Shown here piece after piece: positions 43,152-51,551 of a DNA stretch of 64,000 nt. Position 1 is the stretch's first letter. Every line of letters begins with the position of its first letter. Origin of the DNA: Gemmatimonadaceae bacterium (GTDB taxonomy: Bacteria; Latescibacterota; UBA2968; UBA8231); the NCBI GenBank assembly GCA_026706075.1, contig JAPOZM010000014.1, positions 28,902 to 92,901 of the forward strand, written 5' to 3'. A program made the translations under genes and the position numbers. The notes under the pieces were generated by a model. It was not told the origin of the DNA and did not search any database. It saw only the letters and a list, made by a program, of their open reading frames with translations.

Positions 43152-44228
43152 CTAGCCCCGGGGGGCCTGCTCCGGGAAGGGGGCGCGCAGGTCGTAGCGC
43201 CCCTCCACGAGGACGGGCAGGGTGCCGTCGTCGATCATCATGTCCAGCGGGCACTCCCGGGTGGTCAGGGGCAGCTCGACCACGCCCTTGACCCGCAGGG
43301 ACTCGTAGATGGCCATCATCACCTCGAGGGTGTAGCGGGCCTGCACGCCGCTGCTGCGGTGCTCCTCGATCTCGCCGTCGAGCCAGGCGACGAACTCGTC
43401 GTACTGGTTCTCCGCCACTGGCGGTGGCTCGATCTGCTGCCAGCCGGCCTGGTCCCCGTTCTGCAGCAAGAGCCCGCCGCCGGGTCTCACGCCGCCCTGC
43501 TCGGAGCGGATCTGCCCCTCCGTGCCGTACACGGTGGCCATGTCGACGGCCGGCTCCGGCAGGTCGCCCTCGTAGACCCCGCGCACGCCGCCCTCGAAGC
43601 AGACCAGCCCCATGCACAGGTCCTCGCAGGGGCTGCGGCGCTCCCAGCGGTCGGTGGTGCGCGAGGTGTTGCCGATCACCCACAGGGGCTTCGGGTCGGA
43701 GAGCATGTAGCGCCAGCCGTCGATGGCGTGGGTGCCGGTGTTCAGCAGGCCGGCGTTCGCCTTGGCGCGGTGGTGGACCATGGTCGGCTCGCCGATCGCC
43801 CCGGCGGCCACCAGGCGCCGCACCTCGTTCGGCGCCGGGGCGAACCGCCCCTGGTGGCCGATGGCCAGCTTCGTCCCGGCCCGCTCGCAGGCGGCGATCA
43901 TGTCGTCCGCCTCGCCCACGGCGGCGGCGATCGGCTTCTCGCCCAGGACCCCCTTCACGCCGGCCTCGGCGGCGGCGATCGTCACCTCGGCGCGGACTCC
44001 CTGCCAGGTGGGCACGCTGAGGATGTCGATCTGCTCGCTGGAAAGCAGCTCGCGGTAGTCGCCGAAGACGGCCGCCACATCGTGCTCCCCGGCCAGGGCC
44101 CGGGCCCTCTCGAGGTCGACGTCGGCCAGGGCCACGACCTCGGCCCGGGGGTGCTCGCTCCAGGCCCGCGTGTGTGAGCGTCCCATGCCGCCGCATCCGA
44201 CCACGCCGACTCGATAGATCTCCGCCAT
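43152..44228 (-). CDS. Gfo/Idh/MocA family oxidoreductase
   Basis: A 358-aa NAD(P)-dependent dehydrogenase. VGVVGCGGMGRSHTRAW opens the Rossmann fold; ILSVPTWQGVRAEVTI and GEKPIAAAVGEADDMI contain the catalytic Lys. NTGTHAIDGWRYML carries the usual His. It lies 21 bases after the stop of a PhyH gene on the same strand, forming a small two-gene operon. The pairing of a sugar dehydrogenase with an oxygenase is a recurring pattern in this window. Confidence 0.92.
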   Translation of the reverse strand: MAEIYRVGVVGCGGMGRSHTRAWSEHPRAEVVALADVDLERARALAGEHDVAAVFGDYRELLSSEQIDILSVPTWQGVRAEVTIAAAEAGVKGVLGEKPIAAAVGEADDMIAACERAGTKLAIGHQGRFAPAPNEVRRLVAAGAIGEPTMVHHRAKANAGLLNTGTHAIDGWRYMLSDPKPLWVIGNTSRTTDRWERRSPCEDLCMGLVCFEGGVRGVYEGDLPEPAVDMATVYGTEGQIRSEQGGVRPGGGLLLQNGDQAGWQQIEPPPVAENQYDEFVAWLDGEIEEHRSSGVQARYTLEVMMAIYESLRVKGVVELPLTTRECPLDMMIDDGTLPVLVEGRYDLRAPFPEQAPRG

Positions 44229-44249
44229 CTCTTCTTCTCTCTCTCTCCG

Positions 44250-45062
44250 TCAGGGTTGGTGATCGAGCCGCACCGTGGGCTCGTCGTTGCCCAGGAAGCG
44301 CTCCATCGTGTTCTGCGTCGCCGGGCTGGTGCGGAAGTCGGCGATCCAGGGCTCGCGGAAGTACGCCTGCTTCTCCCGGGGCAGGGCCGCCATCACCTCC
44401 TCGGGGATCCTCAGGCGGTGCCAGTGGGTGGCCAGGTGGGAGTAGGCGTTGAGGACCGCCACCCTCGGCGTCTCCCGCTTCCACTCCGGCCCCGCGTGGC
44501 ACAGGTTCTCGGTGAAGAACACGGCGCTGCCCGCCGGGCAGTCGTAGCTGATCAGGAACTCGCTGCGCCGGCCCTCCTCCAGCGACAGGTGGTCGGCATG
44601 CATGGGGAAGTTCGACTTGTGGCTGCCGGCGATGAAGTGGGTGCCCCCGTCCTCCCGGCTCACCTCGGTCAGCTCGAAGACGACCCGCACCATGCCGGCG
44701 TGGATGCGGCCGTTGGCGCAGCGGTAGCCGAAGATCGGGTCGATCTGCCCGGGCCCGCCTCCGTGCAGATCCCCGTGGCGCTCCCCCTTCTTCCGCCACA
44801 CGCAGTAGGTGCCCTCCAGGCGGATCTCGGGGCCGATGATCTCGTGGAGCACCTCCAACACCTTCGGGTGGTCGATGAGCAGGCTGGCCGCCCCTCCGGG
44901 CATGGCCCGCTCCTCGGGCGGCAGCGACCCGGGATCGTGGTGGATGCGGTCGATCTGGTCGACGATCGCCTCGACCTCCCGCGGCTCCAGGATGGCGGGC
45001 CTCACCAGGAAGCCGGTGAGGTCGAATCGGAACTTCTCTTCGTCGGTCATGGCCATGGACAT
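44250..45062 (-). CDS. Phytanoyl-CoA dioxygenase (PhyH) family protein
   Basis: A 270-aa Fe(II)/2-oxoglutarate-type oxygenase, the fourth PhyH protein in the window. It starts MSMAMTDEEKFRFDLTGFLV and has GGTHFIAGSHKSNFP, FFTENLCHAGPEWKRETPRVAVL with the distal His and Arg. Near the proximal site it reads RHGDLHGGGPG, so a HGD and a HGG are both candidates for the HxD. ATG at 45062 follows GGAG by only three bases; 45056 would have better spacing. It is followed by the Gfo/Idh/MocA gene and is divergent from the ankyrin-like gene. Confidence 0.85.
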   Translation of the reverse strand: MSMAMTDEEKFRFDLTGFLVRPAILEPREVEAIVDQIDRIHHDPGSLPPEERAMPGGAASLLIDHPKVLEVLHEIIGPEIRLEGTYCVWRKKGERHGDLHGGGPGQIDPIFGYRCANGRIHAGMVRVVFELTEVSREDGGTHFIAGSHKSNFPMHADHLSLEEGRRSEFLISYDCPAGSAVFFTENLCHAGPEWKRETPRVAVLNAYSHLATHWHRLRIPEEVMAALPREKQAYFREPWIADFRTSPATQNTMERFLGNDEPTVRLDHQP

Positions 45063-45221
45063 GCGCTCCTGCCGTTGGGGGCGGGGCCACAAGATAGCGG
45101 AGCCCGCCGGGCCGCCGCCACGGGGAGGGGCCCTTTGTCAGCCCGAGGCCCGGGTGCCCGGCCGTTGAGCCTCCGCCCCGGCGATCGTAGTCTACGGGCT
45201 CACACGGGAAAGGAGCAGGTC

Positions 45222-45617
45222 ATGTCACCGGCGAACCCGGCGATCGACCCGAATCGGGTGCAGCAGTTCGTGAACGACGCCCACGGCGATCTGGACAGCG
45301 TCACCAGCATGCTGGACGAGGAGCCGGGCCTCCTCAACGCCTGCTGGGACTGGGGAGGGGGAGACTGGGAGACCGGCCTCGGCGCGGCGGCGCACATGGG
45401 CCGCCGGGACATCGCCGGGCTCCTCCTCGACCGGGGTGCCCGCATCGACCTCTTCGCCGCGGCCATGCTCGGCAAGCTGGAGATCGTCAGGGCCGTGGTC
45501 GAGGACGACCCGGCCGTGATCGACCGCAAGGGGCCCCACGGGATCTCCCTGATGAGCCACGCGAGAAAGGGGGGCAAGGCCGCGGCGGAAGTCGTGAAGT
45601 ATCTGAAGAGCCGGTAG
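45222..45617 (+). CDS. Ankyrin-repeat-like small protein
   Basis: A 131-aa protein with ankyrin-like repeats: DLDSVTSMLDEEPGLLNACWDWGG, TGLGAAAHMGRRDIAGLLLDRGARID and LFAAAMLGKLEIVRAVVEDDPAVID, ending SHARKGGKAAAEVVKYLKSR. Such proteins are binding scaffolds; similar short ankyrin proteins are common in Planctomycetes-like and FCB genomes. The ATG at 45222 has AGGAG at 45211-45215; the larger frame upstream is a shadow of the divergent PhyH gene. The TIM-barrel gene follows after 27 bases, so both are likely one transcript. Confidence 0.8.
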   Translation: MSPANPAIDPNRVQQFVNDAHGDLDSVTSMLDEEPGLLNACWDWGGGDWETGLGAAAHMGRRDIAGLLLDRGARIDLFAAAMLGKLEIVRAVVEDDPAVIDRKGPHGISLMSHARKGGKAAAEVVKYLKSR

Positions 45618-45644
45618 CCACACTCACCTCACGAAAGGCAGGCC

Positions 45645-46568
45645 ATGGCCAAGTCGAAGAGGGTGAAGAAGAAGAGAGCGAAGCAGAAGGCGGAGCCGCC
45701 CGTCCTGCGCCACATGTGCTCCGTGGGAACGCTGATGGGCTACGGGGACAAGCGCGGCGAGTGGACGATCCCCCAGAAGCTGCGCCGGATCCGCAACGCC
45801 GGCTTCGACGGGTTCCTCGGGCGGGTCACCATGTTTCCGCCGGAGGTCGTCGAGGAGTCGGGCCTGATCTTCGCCTGCACCACCGACATGGGCGGACCCC
45901 GGGAGGTGGAGCGCAAGCTCAAGCGCATCCGCAAGTACGGGGCCCGCGTCGTCAACGTGCAGATGCTCGACCACGACACCGGGACCGAGGAGGCGGTCGC
46001 CTGCGCCCGCGAGGTCATGCGCGTCGCCGGCGAGCTGGAGATGGACGTGTCCATCGAGGTCCACCGAGACACCTGCACCGAGACCCCCGAGAAGGCGTAT
46101 GCCCTGGCCGAGGGCTTCGAGAAGGCCGAGCGGCGGCCCCTGAAGATGACCTGGGACTTCTCCCACCCCGCGGTGGTCAAGCACCTGTCGCCGCCCTACT
46201 TCAAGCGCCTCGTGGAGCGCCCCGACCTGGTGCAGCTGGCCAACCAGATCCACTTCCGTCCCTTCAACGGCCATCACGCCATGGTCCCGGCCCTCGGGCG
46301 GGGCGGCAAGCTGACGCCGGAGTTCAAGGACTGCATGGAGTTCGGCGACCAGCTGCTGGCCCTGTGGCTGAAGGCGGCGCCCCCGGGCCGCGAGCTCTTC
46401 GTCTGCCCCGAGCAGATCGCCGGCGGGTATCACCTGTCGGTCTTCGGGGACCGCTTCAAGGACGTGAAGGCGATCAAGGCGGAGCTGCAGAAGAGCTGGA
46501 GGCGCAACCTGCGCAAGTGGAAGCCGCCGAGGAAGAAGAGGGCGAAGAAGGGGGCGCGGCGGGGGTAG
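45645..46568 (+). CDS. TIM-barrel sugar isomerase/epimerase-like protein
   Basis: A 307-aa protein with a xylose-isomerase/endonuclease IV-like TIM barrel. Blocks that fit are KLRRIRNAGFDGFLGRVTMFPPE, VVNVQMLDHDTGTEEAVACA, MDVSIEVHRDTCTETPEKAYALAEGF with a metal-site Glu/His, and KMTWDFSHPAVVKHLSPPYF with Asp/His. Both termini are very basic (KSKRVKKKRAKQK at the start, RKKRAKKGARRG at the end), unusual for this family. The ATG at 45645 has AAAGG upstream. It may isomerise or dehydrate a sugar product of the neighbouring dehydrogenases. Confidence 0.8.
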   Translation: MAKSKRVKKKRAKQKAEPPVLRHMCSVGTLMGYGDKRGEWTIPQKLRRIRNAGFDGFLGRVTMFPPEVVEESGLIFACTTDMGGPREVERKLKRIRKYGARVVNVQMLDHDTGTEEAVACAREVMRVAGELEMDVSIEVHRDTCTETPEKAYALAEGFEKAERRPLKMTWDFSHPAVVKHLSPPYFKRLVERPDLVQLANQIHFRPFNGHHAMVPALGRGGKLTPEFKDCMEFGDQLLALWLKAAPPGRELFVCPEQIAGGYHLSVFGDRFKDVKAIKAELQKSWRRNLRKWKPPRKKRAKKGARRG

Positions 46569-46602
46569 AGACTTCCGCTGAGGGCTCGCCGGAAGCGCAG
46601 CC

Positions 46603-47268
46603 TCAGAACAGCCGCTCGGCCCCCTCCAGTTGCATCAGGCTCCAGATCTCTCCGGAAGCCAGTTGCCGCGTCTGGAGGACGGCGCTGCCCCCGGTGCGCA
46701 GGGGGAAGCGGTCGTGCTCCCAAGGCGCGGCGTCCAGCCCGAGGAGGTGGGAGATCACGACGCCGCTGGTGCCGCCGTGGCAGACCAGCAGCAGGGAGAG
46801 ATCCCCCTCGGGTATCCGCCAGAGTCGGTAGCCCTCCTCGTCGAAGGGGGCGGCGCCGAGCCCCGAGAGCAGTCCCTCGAGTCCGGTCACCACGCGGCGG
46901 CGGAAGTCCCGGAAGGGCTCGCCCCCCGGCATCCCGTCCCACCAGTCGGCGGGAGGGCGGCGGCGGACCTCCTCGAAGGCTGCCTCCACCTCGGCCCCGG
47001 GGCGGCCCTCGAAGACAGGTGGGGCCTGCTCGGCCAGCCAGGGGCGGACCCGCGCCTCCAGGCCGAGGCGGCGCGACAGGGGCCCCGCGGTCTGCAGGGC
47101 CCGCCGCAGGGGGCTGACGAAGAGGGCGTCGAAGCGCTCGGCGGCCAGCTCCCCGCACAGGGCCTCGACCTCCTCCTTGCCCCGGGCGGTCAGGTCCGGA
47201 TCGTCGACGGCGCGGCCGTCCACGATCCACCCCGGCTCTCCGTGGCGCACCAGGCGCAGGCGGATCAC
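46603..47268 (-). CDS. Histidine phosphatase (phosphoglycerate-mutase-like) family protein
   Basis: A 221-aa protein of the phosphoglycerate-mutase superfamily. The catalytic RHG motif is near the N-terminus (LRLVRHGEPGWIVDGR), the second Arg is in FVSPLRRALQTA, and the second His is in LLVCHGGTSGVVISHLLG. That pattern suits a small-molecule phosphatase (CobC/GpmB-like) more than a glycolytic mutase. It lies 34 bases downstream of the TPP enzyme gene on the same strand, so both may be expressed together. Confidence 0.9.
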   Translation of the reverse strand: MIRLRLVRHGEPGWIVDGRAVDDPDLTARGKEEVEALCGELAAERFDALFVSPLRRALQTAGPLSRRLGLEARVRPWLAEQAPPVFEGRPGAEVEAAFEEVRRRPPADWWDGMPGGEPFRDFRRRVVTGLEGLLSGLGAAPFDEEGYRLWRIPEGDLSLLLVCHGGTSGVVISHLLGLDAAPWEHDRFPLRTGGSAVLQTRQLASGEIWSLMQLEGAERLF

Positions 47269-47302
47269 GCGGGCCTGCCGGCGCCCGCGGGCGGCTTGGC
47301 CA

Positions 47303-48937
47303 TCAGAAGTGCCTGGCCACCCTCTCCTCGGCCTTGGTCATCACCTCGACGACGGCGGGCCGGCCCTCGCCGTTGGCGGCCACGGCGCGCTCGATGGCGG
47401 CTCGGACCTCGCCGGGCTGGTCGACCCGCTCGGCGTGGGCCCCCAGCTCCCGCGCCACCCCGGAGTAGCAGCCGCCGAGGCGGTCGACCCCGTGGACCCG
47501 GCTGGCCTCGGGCAGGTTCTTGTCGTAGTGGGTCATGACGCCGTTGTTGAGGACCACCGTCAGGATGGGGATCTCGGCGCGCACCGCCGTCTCCACGTCC
47601 ATGCCGGCCATGCCGAAGGCGGCGTCGCCCATGACGTTGATCACCGTCTTTTCCGGCGCCGCCAGCTTGGCGCCCAGGGCCAGCCCGAAGCCGTACCCGA
47701 GCTGCGTCGACTTCCCCCAGCCGAGGTAGCCCCTCGGGGTCACCGTCCGCCACATGGGCAGCAGCTGGTCGCGCGGATACCCGGAGTCGTGGGTGACGAT
47801 CGCCTCCGCCGGCGGCACGGCGGCGGCCATCTCGGTGAACACCCTGTACGGGTTGATGGGGACCTCGTCGGAGTGCAGCAGCGGCCGCCACTGGTCGTCG
47901 AACTCCCTGCGGACCTCGGCCACCGCCGCGGCCACCGGCCGGCGGTCCCGGCCCTCCTCCCCGGCCTGGCGGCGCACCTCCTCCGCCATCTGCGCGAGGA
48001 CGAGACGGGCGTCGCCGAGGGCGCCGTGGTCCACGGCGTGGTCCCGGTCGAGATCGACCGGATCGTTGGTCACTTGGGCGATCACCGCCTTCTCGGGCAG
48101 GGGAAAAGCGAAGGTCGACTTCGTCAGGCTCGAGCCGATGGCGAGGACGAGGTCCGCCCTCTCCAGGAAGCGCGCCGCCATGAGGGTGCCCGAGTGGCCT
48201 CCCGTGCCCAGGGCCAGCTCGTGGTCCTCGGGGAAGACGCTCTTGGCGGCCATCGTCGTCATCACCGGCACCGCCGCCAGCTCGGCGAAGGCGGCCAGCT
48301 CGTCCCAGGCCCGGGCCCACAGGGTCCCGTGGCCTGCGAGGATCACCGGACGCTCAGCCCGCAGCAGGGCCGTCACGAGATCGCGCACGTCGTCGTCGTC
48401 CGCCTTCGACCGCCGCTCCTGCGGGGGCTCGTACCCGAAGTCCGGGGCCTCCTCGCCGCCCAGGTCGGCGGGGATCTCCACGAGCACCGGCCCCGGCCGG
48501 CCGTGGCGCATCTGGGAGAAGGCGACCCGCATCAGCTCCGGGACGCGCCCGGGCAGGTTGATGTTGGCCGCCCACTTGGTGACCCGCCGGTAGCCAGGGG
48601 CGGCCTCGAAGTTCGGATGGGCCTGGGTGCGGTCGGTCGGCGGCCCCCCGGGCAGCAGCAGCAGCGGGATCGAGTCGGCGAAGGCCTGGGCCGCCCCCGG
48701 GTAGGCGTTCTCGGCCCCCGGGCCCTGCTGCATGGTGAAGACGCCGAAGGCCTCCCGGTTGCGCACCCGGCTGAAGCCGTCGGCCATGTTGACGCCGGTG
48801 CGCTCGGTGCGCGTGATGATGGGGCGGATGCCGGCGAGGGTGACCGCGTCGATCAGGGTCTGCTGGGGGAAGGCGGAGACCCACTCCACCCCCTCGGCCT
48901 TGAGGATCCGCGCGATGTTGCCGTTGACTGTCGCCAT
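47303..48937 (-). CDS. Thiamine-pyrophosphate-dependent enzyme (acetolactate-synthase-like)
   Basis: A 544-aa three-domain TPP enzyme. The N-terminal Pyr domain has the cofactor-activating Glu in TERTGVNMADGFSR (near residue 45) and FTMQQGPGAENAYPG. The central domain has RPVILAGHGTLWARAWDELAAFAEL. The PP domain has GDAAFGMAGMDVETAVRAEIPILTVVLNNG, the GDx...NN cofactor motif. It is shorter than IolD and lacks an obvious FAD clue, so acetolactate synthase, glyoxylate carboligase, 2-hydroxyacyl-CoA lyase and sulfoacetaldehyde acetyltransferase are all possible. The ATG at 48937 has GGAG eight bases upstream. Divergent from a Gfo/Idh/MocA gene. Confidence 0.9.
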   Translation of the reverse strand: MATVNGNIARILKAEGVEWVSAFPQQTLIDAVTLAGIRPIITRTERTGVNMADGFSRVRNREAFGVFTMQQGPGAENAYPGAAQAFADSIPLLLLPGGPPTDRTQAHPNFEAAPGYRRVTKWAANINLPGRVPELMRVAFSQMRHGRPGPVLVEIPADLGGEEAPDFGYEPPQERRSKADDDDVRDLVTALLRAERPVILAGHGTLWARAWDELAAFAELAAVPVMTTMAAKSVFPEDHELALGTGGHSGTLMAARFLERADLVLAIGSSLTKSTFAFPLPEKAVIAQVTNDPVDLDRDHAVDHGALGDARLVLAQMAEEVRRQAGEEGRDRRPVAAAVAEVRREFDDQWRPLLHSDEVPINPYRVFTEMAAAVPPAEAIVTHDSGYPRDQLLPMWRTVTPRGYLGWGKSTQLGYGFGLALGAKLAAPEKTVINVMGDAAFGMAGMDVETAVRAEIPILTVVLNNGVMTHYDKNLPEASRVHGVDRLGGCYSGVARELGAHAERVDQPGEVRAAIERAVAANGEGRPAVVEVMTKAEERVARHF

Positions 48938-48965
48938 GCGAGGGACTCCGATCGCTTCGTTTTCG

Positions 48966-48972
48966 TATGATA
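48966..48972. promoter_or_regulatory. -10-like element in the divergent 70-base gap
   Basis: TATGAT (48966-48971, plus) and its near-inverse TATCAT (48972-48967, minus) form a palindromic -10-like patch between the TPP enzyme gene and the Gfo/Idh/MocA gene. Clear -35 elements are missing on both strands. Confidence 0.25.
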
Positions 48973-49007
48973 GGCGGGCCCTTCAACCAATCACCTTTGA
49001 GGAGCCC

Positions 49008-50027
49008 ATGCCAGCCTTGAAGGCCATTCTCTGCGGGCTCGGCGGACGCGGGCGCCACTGGCTCGACGCCTGCCGCGAATACGACGGCGTCGACCTGGCC
49101 GCCGTGGTCGAGCCCGCCCCGGCCAACCGCGAACGGGCCCTCTCCGAGCTCGACGTGCCCGAACACCTCCTCTTCGACGATCTGGCCGCCGCAGCCGCCG
49201 CCGTGGAAGCCGATTTCGTCCTCGACGTGACCCCTCCCGCCGTGCACGAGGAGATCGCCCTCGGGGCCTTCGAGGCCGGCCTGCACCTGCTGGGAGAAAA
49301 GCCCCTGAGCGGCGACTTCGCCGCCGCCCGGCGCATCGTCGAGGCCGGCCGCCGCTCCGGCCGGCGCCACATGATCACCCAGAACTACCGCTTCAACCCC
49401 CAGCCGCGGACGACGCGCCGGCTCCTCGACGAGGGGCTCATCGGCGACTGCGCCCAGCTCGACGTCTCCCTCTACGTCAGTTGGGCAGACAACCCGGGCA
49501 GCCACTACGTGACCGAGCCCTACATGTTCCTCACCGACATGGGCATCCACCACTTCGACATGATGCGCTACACCCTCGGCCGGGAGCCGCTGAGCGTGCG
49601 CGCCGTCACCTGGAACCTGCCCTGGGGCTGGCACCGGGGCGACGCCTGCCAGCTGATCCTGTTCCGCTTCGAGGACGGCGTCGTGGCCACCCACCGCGGC
49701 GTCGGCTGCACCGTGGGCCACGCCCCCGGCGGCCACAACGGCGAGTGGCGCTTCGAGGGTCCGGCCGGTACCCTGACCTGGGAGGGCTCCCGGCTCTTCC
49801 ACACCCACGCCCACCGGGCCGACCCGCGGGTGAGGGAGCAGCTTCGCCTCGACCCGGCGGGCGCGGAGAGGCGCCATCCCGTGCTGCACGAGTTCGTCAG
49901 CGCCCTGAGGGAGGACCGCGAGCCCGAGTGCAGCGCCGAGGACAACCTGAAATCGATGGCCATGGTCTTCGGCGCCGTGGCCAGCGCCCGGCAGGACGGC
50001 GCCGAGATCCGCCTGGAGGAGCTATGA
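49008..50027 (+). CDS. Gfo/Idh/MocA family oxidoreductase
   Basis: A 339-aa NAD(P)-dependent dehydrogenase. AILCGLGGRGRHWLDACREY opens the nucleotide-binding fold, GEKPLSGDFAAARRIVEAG contains the catalytic Lys, and FLTDMGIHHFDMMRYTLG carries the paired Asp/His. The ATG at 49008 has GAGGAG at 48999-49004; the upstream open frame is a shadow of the TPP enzyme gene. The stop overlaps the SDR start (ATGA), so the two dehydrogenases are co-translated and may work in sequence on a sugar or cyclitol. Confidence 0.92.
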   Translation: MPALKAILCGLGGRGRHWLDACREYDGVDLAAVVEPAPANRERALSELDVPEHLLFDDLAAAAAAVEADFVLDVTPPAVHEEIALGAFEAGLHLLGEKPLSGDFAAARRIVEAGRRSGRRHMITQNYRFNPQPRTTRRLLDEGLIGDCAQLDVSLYVSWADNPGSHYVTEPYMFLTDMGIHHFDMMRYTLGREPLSVRAVTWNLPWGWHRGDACQLILFRFEDGVVATHRGVGCTVGHAPGGHNGEWRFEGPAGTLTWEGSRLFHTHAHRADPRVREQLRLDPAGAERRHPVLHEFVSALREDREPECSAEDNLKSMAMVFGAVASARQDGAEIRLEEL

Positions 50028-50824
50028 GAGAGCTGGAGGGGCAGACCGCACTGGTCACGGGCGCCGCCCAGGGCCTCGGCCTGGCCACCGCCGGGGAGCT
50101 GGCCCGCCGGGGCGCCCGCGTGGTCCTCGCCGACCTGCAGGCCGAGGCCGCCGCCGAGCACGCCCGCCGTCTCGCGGCCGAGGGCCTGACGGCCGAGGCC
50201 TGCGTCCTCGACGTCACCGACAGCGCCGCCGTCGGAGAGGCCCTGTCGTCCCTGGAGCGCCTCGACATCCTGGTCAACTCCGCCGGCGTGGGCCAGCGGG
50301 TCCTGCCCGTCTCGGAGCTGCCCGACAAGGAGTGGGACCGGGTCCTGGCCGCAACCCTCACCGGCACCTTCTACTGCTGCCGGGCGGCGGCGGCGGTCAT
50401 GGAGCGCCAGGAGTCCGGCGCCATCGTCAACTTCGCCTCCATCAACGGCCAGAACCCGGCGGCCCTGGTGGCCGCCTACAACGTGGCCAAGGCCGGCGTC
50501 ATCTCCCTCACCCGAACCCTGGCGCAGGAGCTGGCCGCCTACGGGGTGCGGGTCAACGCCGTGGCTCCGGGGCCCGTCTACACCGAGTTCAACCGGCGCA
50601 ACATGGCGCAGCGCTCGGCCTCCCTCGGGATCAGCGAGGAGGAGATGGTCGAGCGGGTGCGCAAGGCGATCCCCCTCGGCCGCTGGGGAGAGCCCGAGGA
50701 GATCGCCCGCACGGTGGCCTTCCTGTGCGGGCCGGAGAGCGCCTGGATGACCGGCGAGGTGGTGCGCGTCAGCGGCGGGATGGAGGGCGTGTCGGCGGCG
50801 CCTCCGAAGAGGCCCCGCGACTAG
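50024..50824 (+). CDS. SDR-family oxidoreductase (short-chain dehydrogenase)
   Basis: A 266-aa classical short-chain dehydrogenase. TGAAQGLG is the cofactor loop, NSAGV the NAG-type motif, Ser in NFASINGQ and the catalytic pair in AAYNVAKAG (Tyr, Lys). C-terminal GRWGEPEEIARTVAFLCGPESAWMTGEVVRVSGG is standard for 3-ketoacyl-ACP- or sugar-type SDRs. The ATG at 50024 follows GGAGGA and overlaps the preceding stop. The TAG stop shares its CTAG with the stop of the convergent DUF72 gene. Confidence 0.93.
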   Translation: MRELEGQTALVTGAAQGLGLATAGELARRGARVVLADLQAEAAAEHARRLAAEGLTAEACVLDVTDSAAVGEALSSLERLDILVNSAGVGQRVLPVSELPDKEWDRVLAATLTGTFYCCRAAAAVMERQESGAIVNFASINGQNPAALVAAYNVAKAGVISLTRTLAQELAAYGVRVNAVAPGPVYTEFNRRNMAQRSASLGISEEEMVERVRKAIPLGRWGEPEEIARTVAFLCGPESAWMTGEVVRVSGGMEGVSAAPPKRPRD

Positions 50825-51549
50825 GCAGGGGGCGACAGCCGGCTGGCGGCCTCGACGAAGCGCTGCGCCAGCTTCGGCCCCAGGCCCTCGTCCTCGTGCT
50901 TGAAAAACACGAAGGCGCGCTCCCACCCCTGCTCCAGGACCCGCGCCGCCCAGGCGGTCATCTCCTCGTCGGAGTAGTCGCTGCCCCGCAGACGCAGGTA
51001 TCCCCAGTCGGCGGTGGCGGCGAAGCGGCGCTCCACGTCGGCCGGGGTGTCGTCGTCCTCGTGGGCGAAGCAGAGGGCCCGGTTGGCGGCGCCCAGGCAG
51101 TCGCGCACGTCGTCGTCGAACCAGCTGTCGTGGCGGAACTCCATCGCCGCCGGCAGGCGGTCCGGGAGCAGGTCGACGAAGGTCCGCAGCCGCTCCAGGT
51201 CCTTCTCGAAGGTCGGCGGGAACTGGAAGAGGACCGCCCCCAGGCGCTCGCCCAGCTCGCCGGCGACGCCGGCGAACCAGGCCGTCTCTTCCCCCACGTC
51301 TCTCAACCGCTTGAAGTGGGTGATCCGCCGAGTCGCCTTCATGGCGTAGCGGAACTCGCCGGGCACCCGCTCCGCCCAGCCGCGGACGACCTCGGGCTTG
51401 GGGACCCGGTAGAAGGAGTTGTTGATCTCCACCGCCCGGAAGCGCTCCCCGTAGAAGGAGAGCATCTCCTTGTCGGGGAGCTTCTCGGGGTAGAAGGGCC
51501 CCTTCCACTCCTTGTAGCTGTAGCCGCTGGTGCCGGCGTATATCTCCAT
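50821..51549 (-). CDS. DUF72 family protein
   Basis: A 242-aa DUF72 protein with a TIM-barrel fold. Characteristic blocks are YAGTSGYSYKEWKGPFYPEKL, FRAVEINNSFYRVPKPEVV, KATRRITHFKRL, GAVLFQFPPTF and YLRLRGSDYSDEEMTAWA. Function is not established for the family. The ATG at 51549 is two bases after the stop of the upstream hypothetical gene. It is the last of three minus-strand genes; the larger frame to 52137 is a shadow of the upstream gene. Confidence 0.92.
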   Translation of the reverse strand: MEIYAGTSGYSYKEWKGPFYPEKLPDKEMLSFYGERFRAVEINNSFYRVPKPEVVRGWAERVPGEFRYAMKATRRITHFKRLRDVGEETAWFAGVAGELGERLGAVLFQFPPTFEKDLERLRTFVDLLPDRLPAAMEFRHDSWFDDDVRDCLGAANRALCFAHEDDDTPADVERRFAATADWGYLRLRGSDYSDEEMTAWAARVLEQGWERAFVFFKHEDEGLGPKLAQRFVEAASRLSPPA

Positions 51550-51551
51550 CG

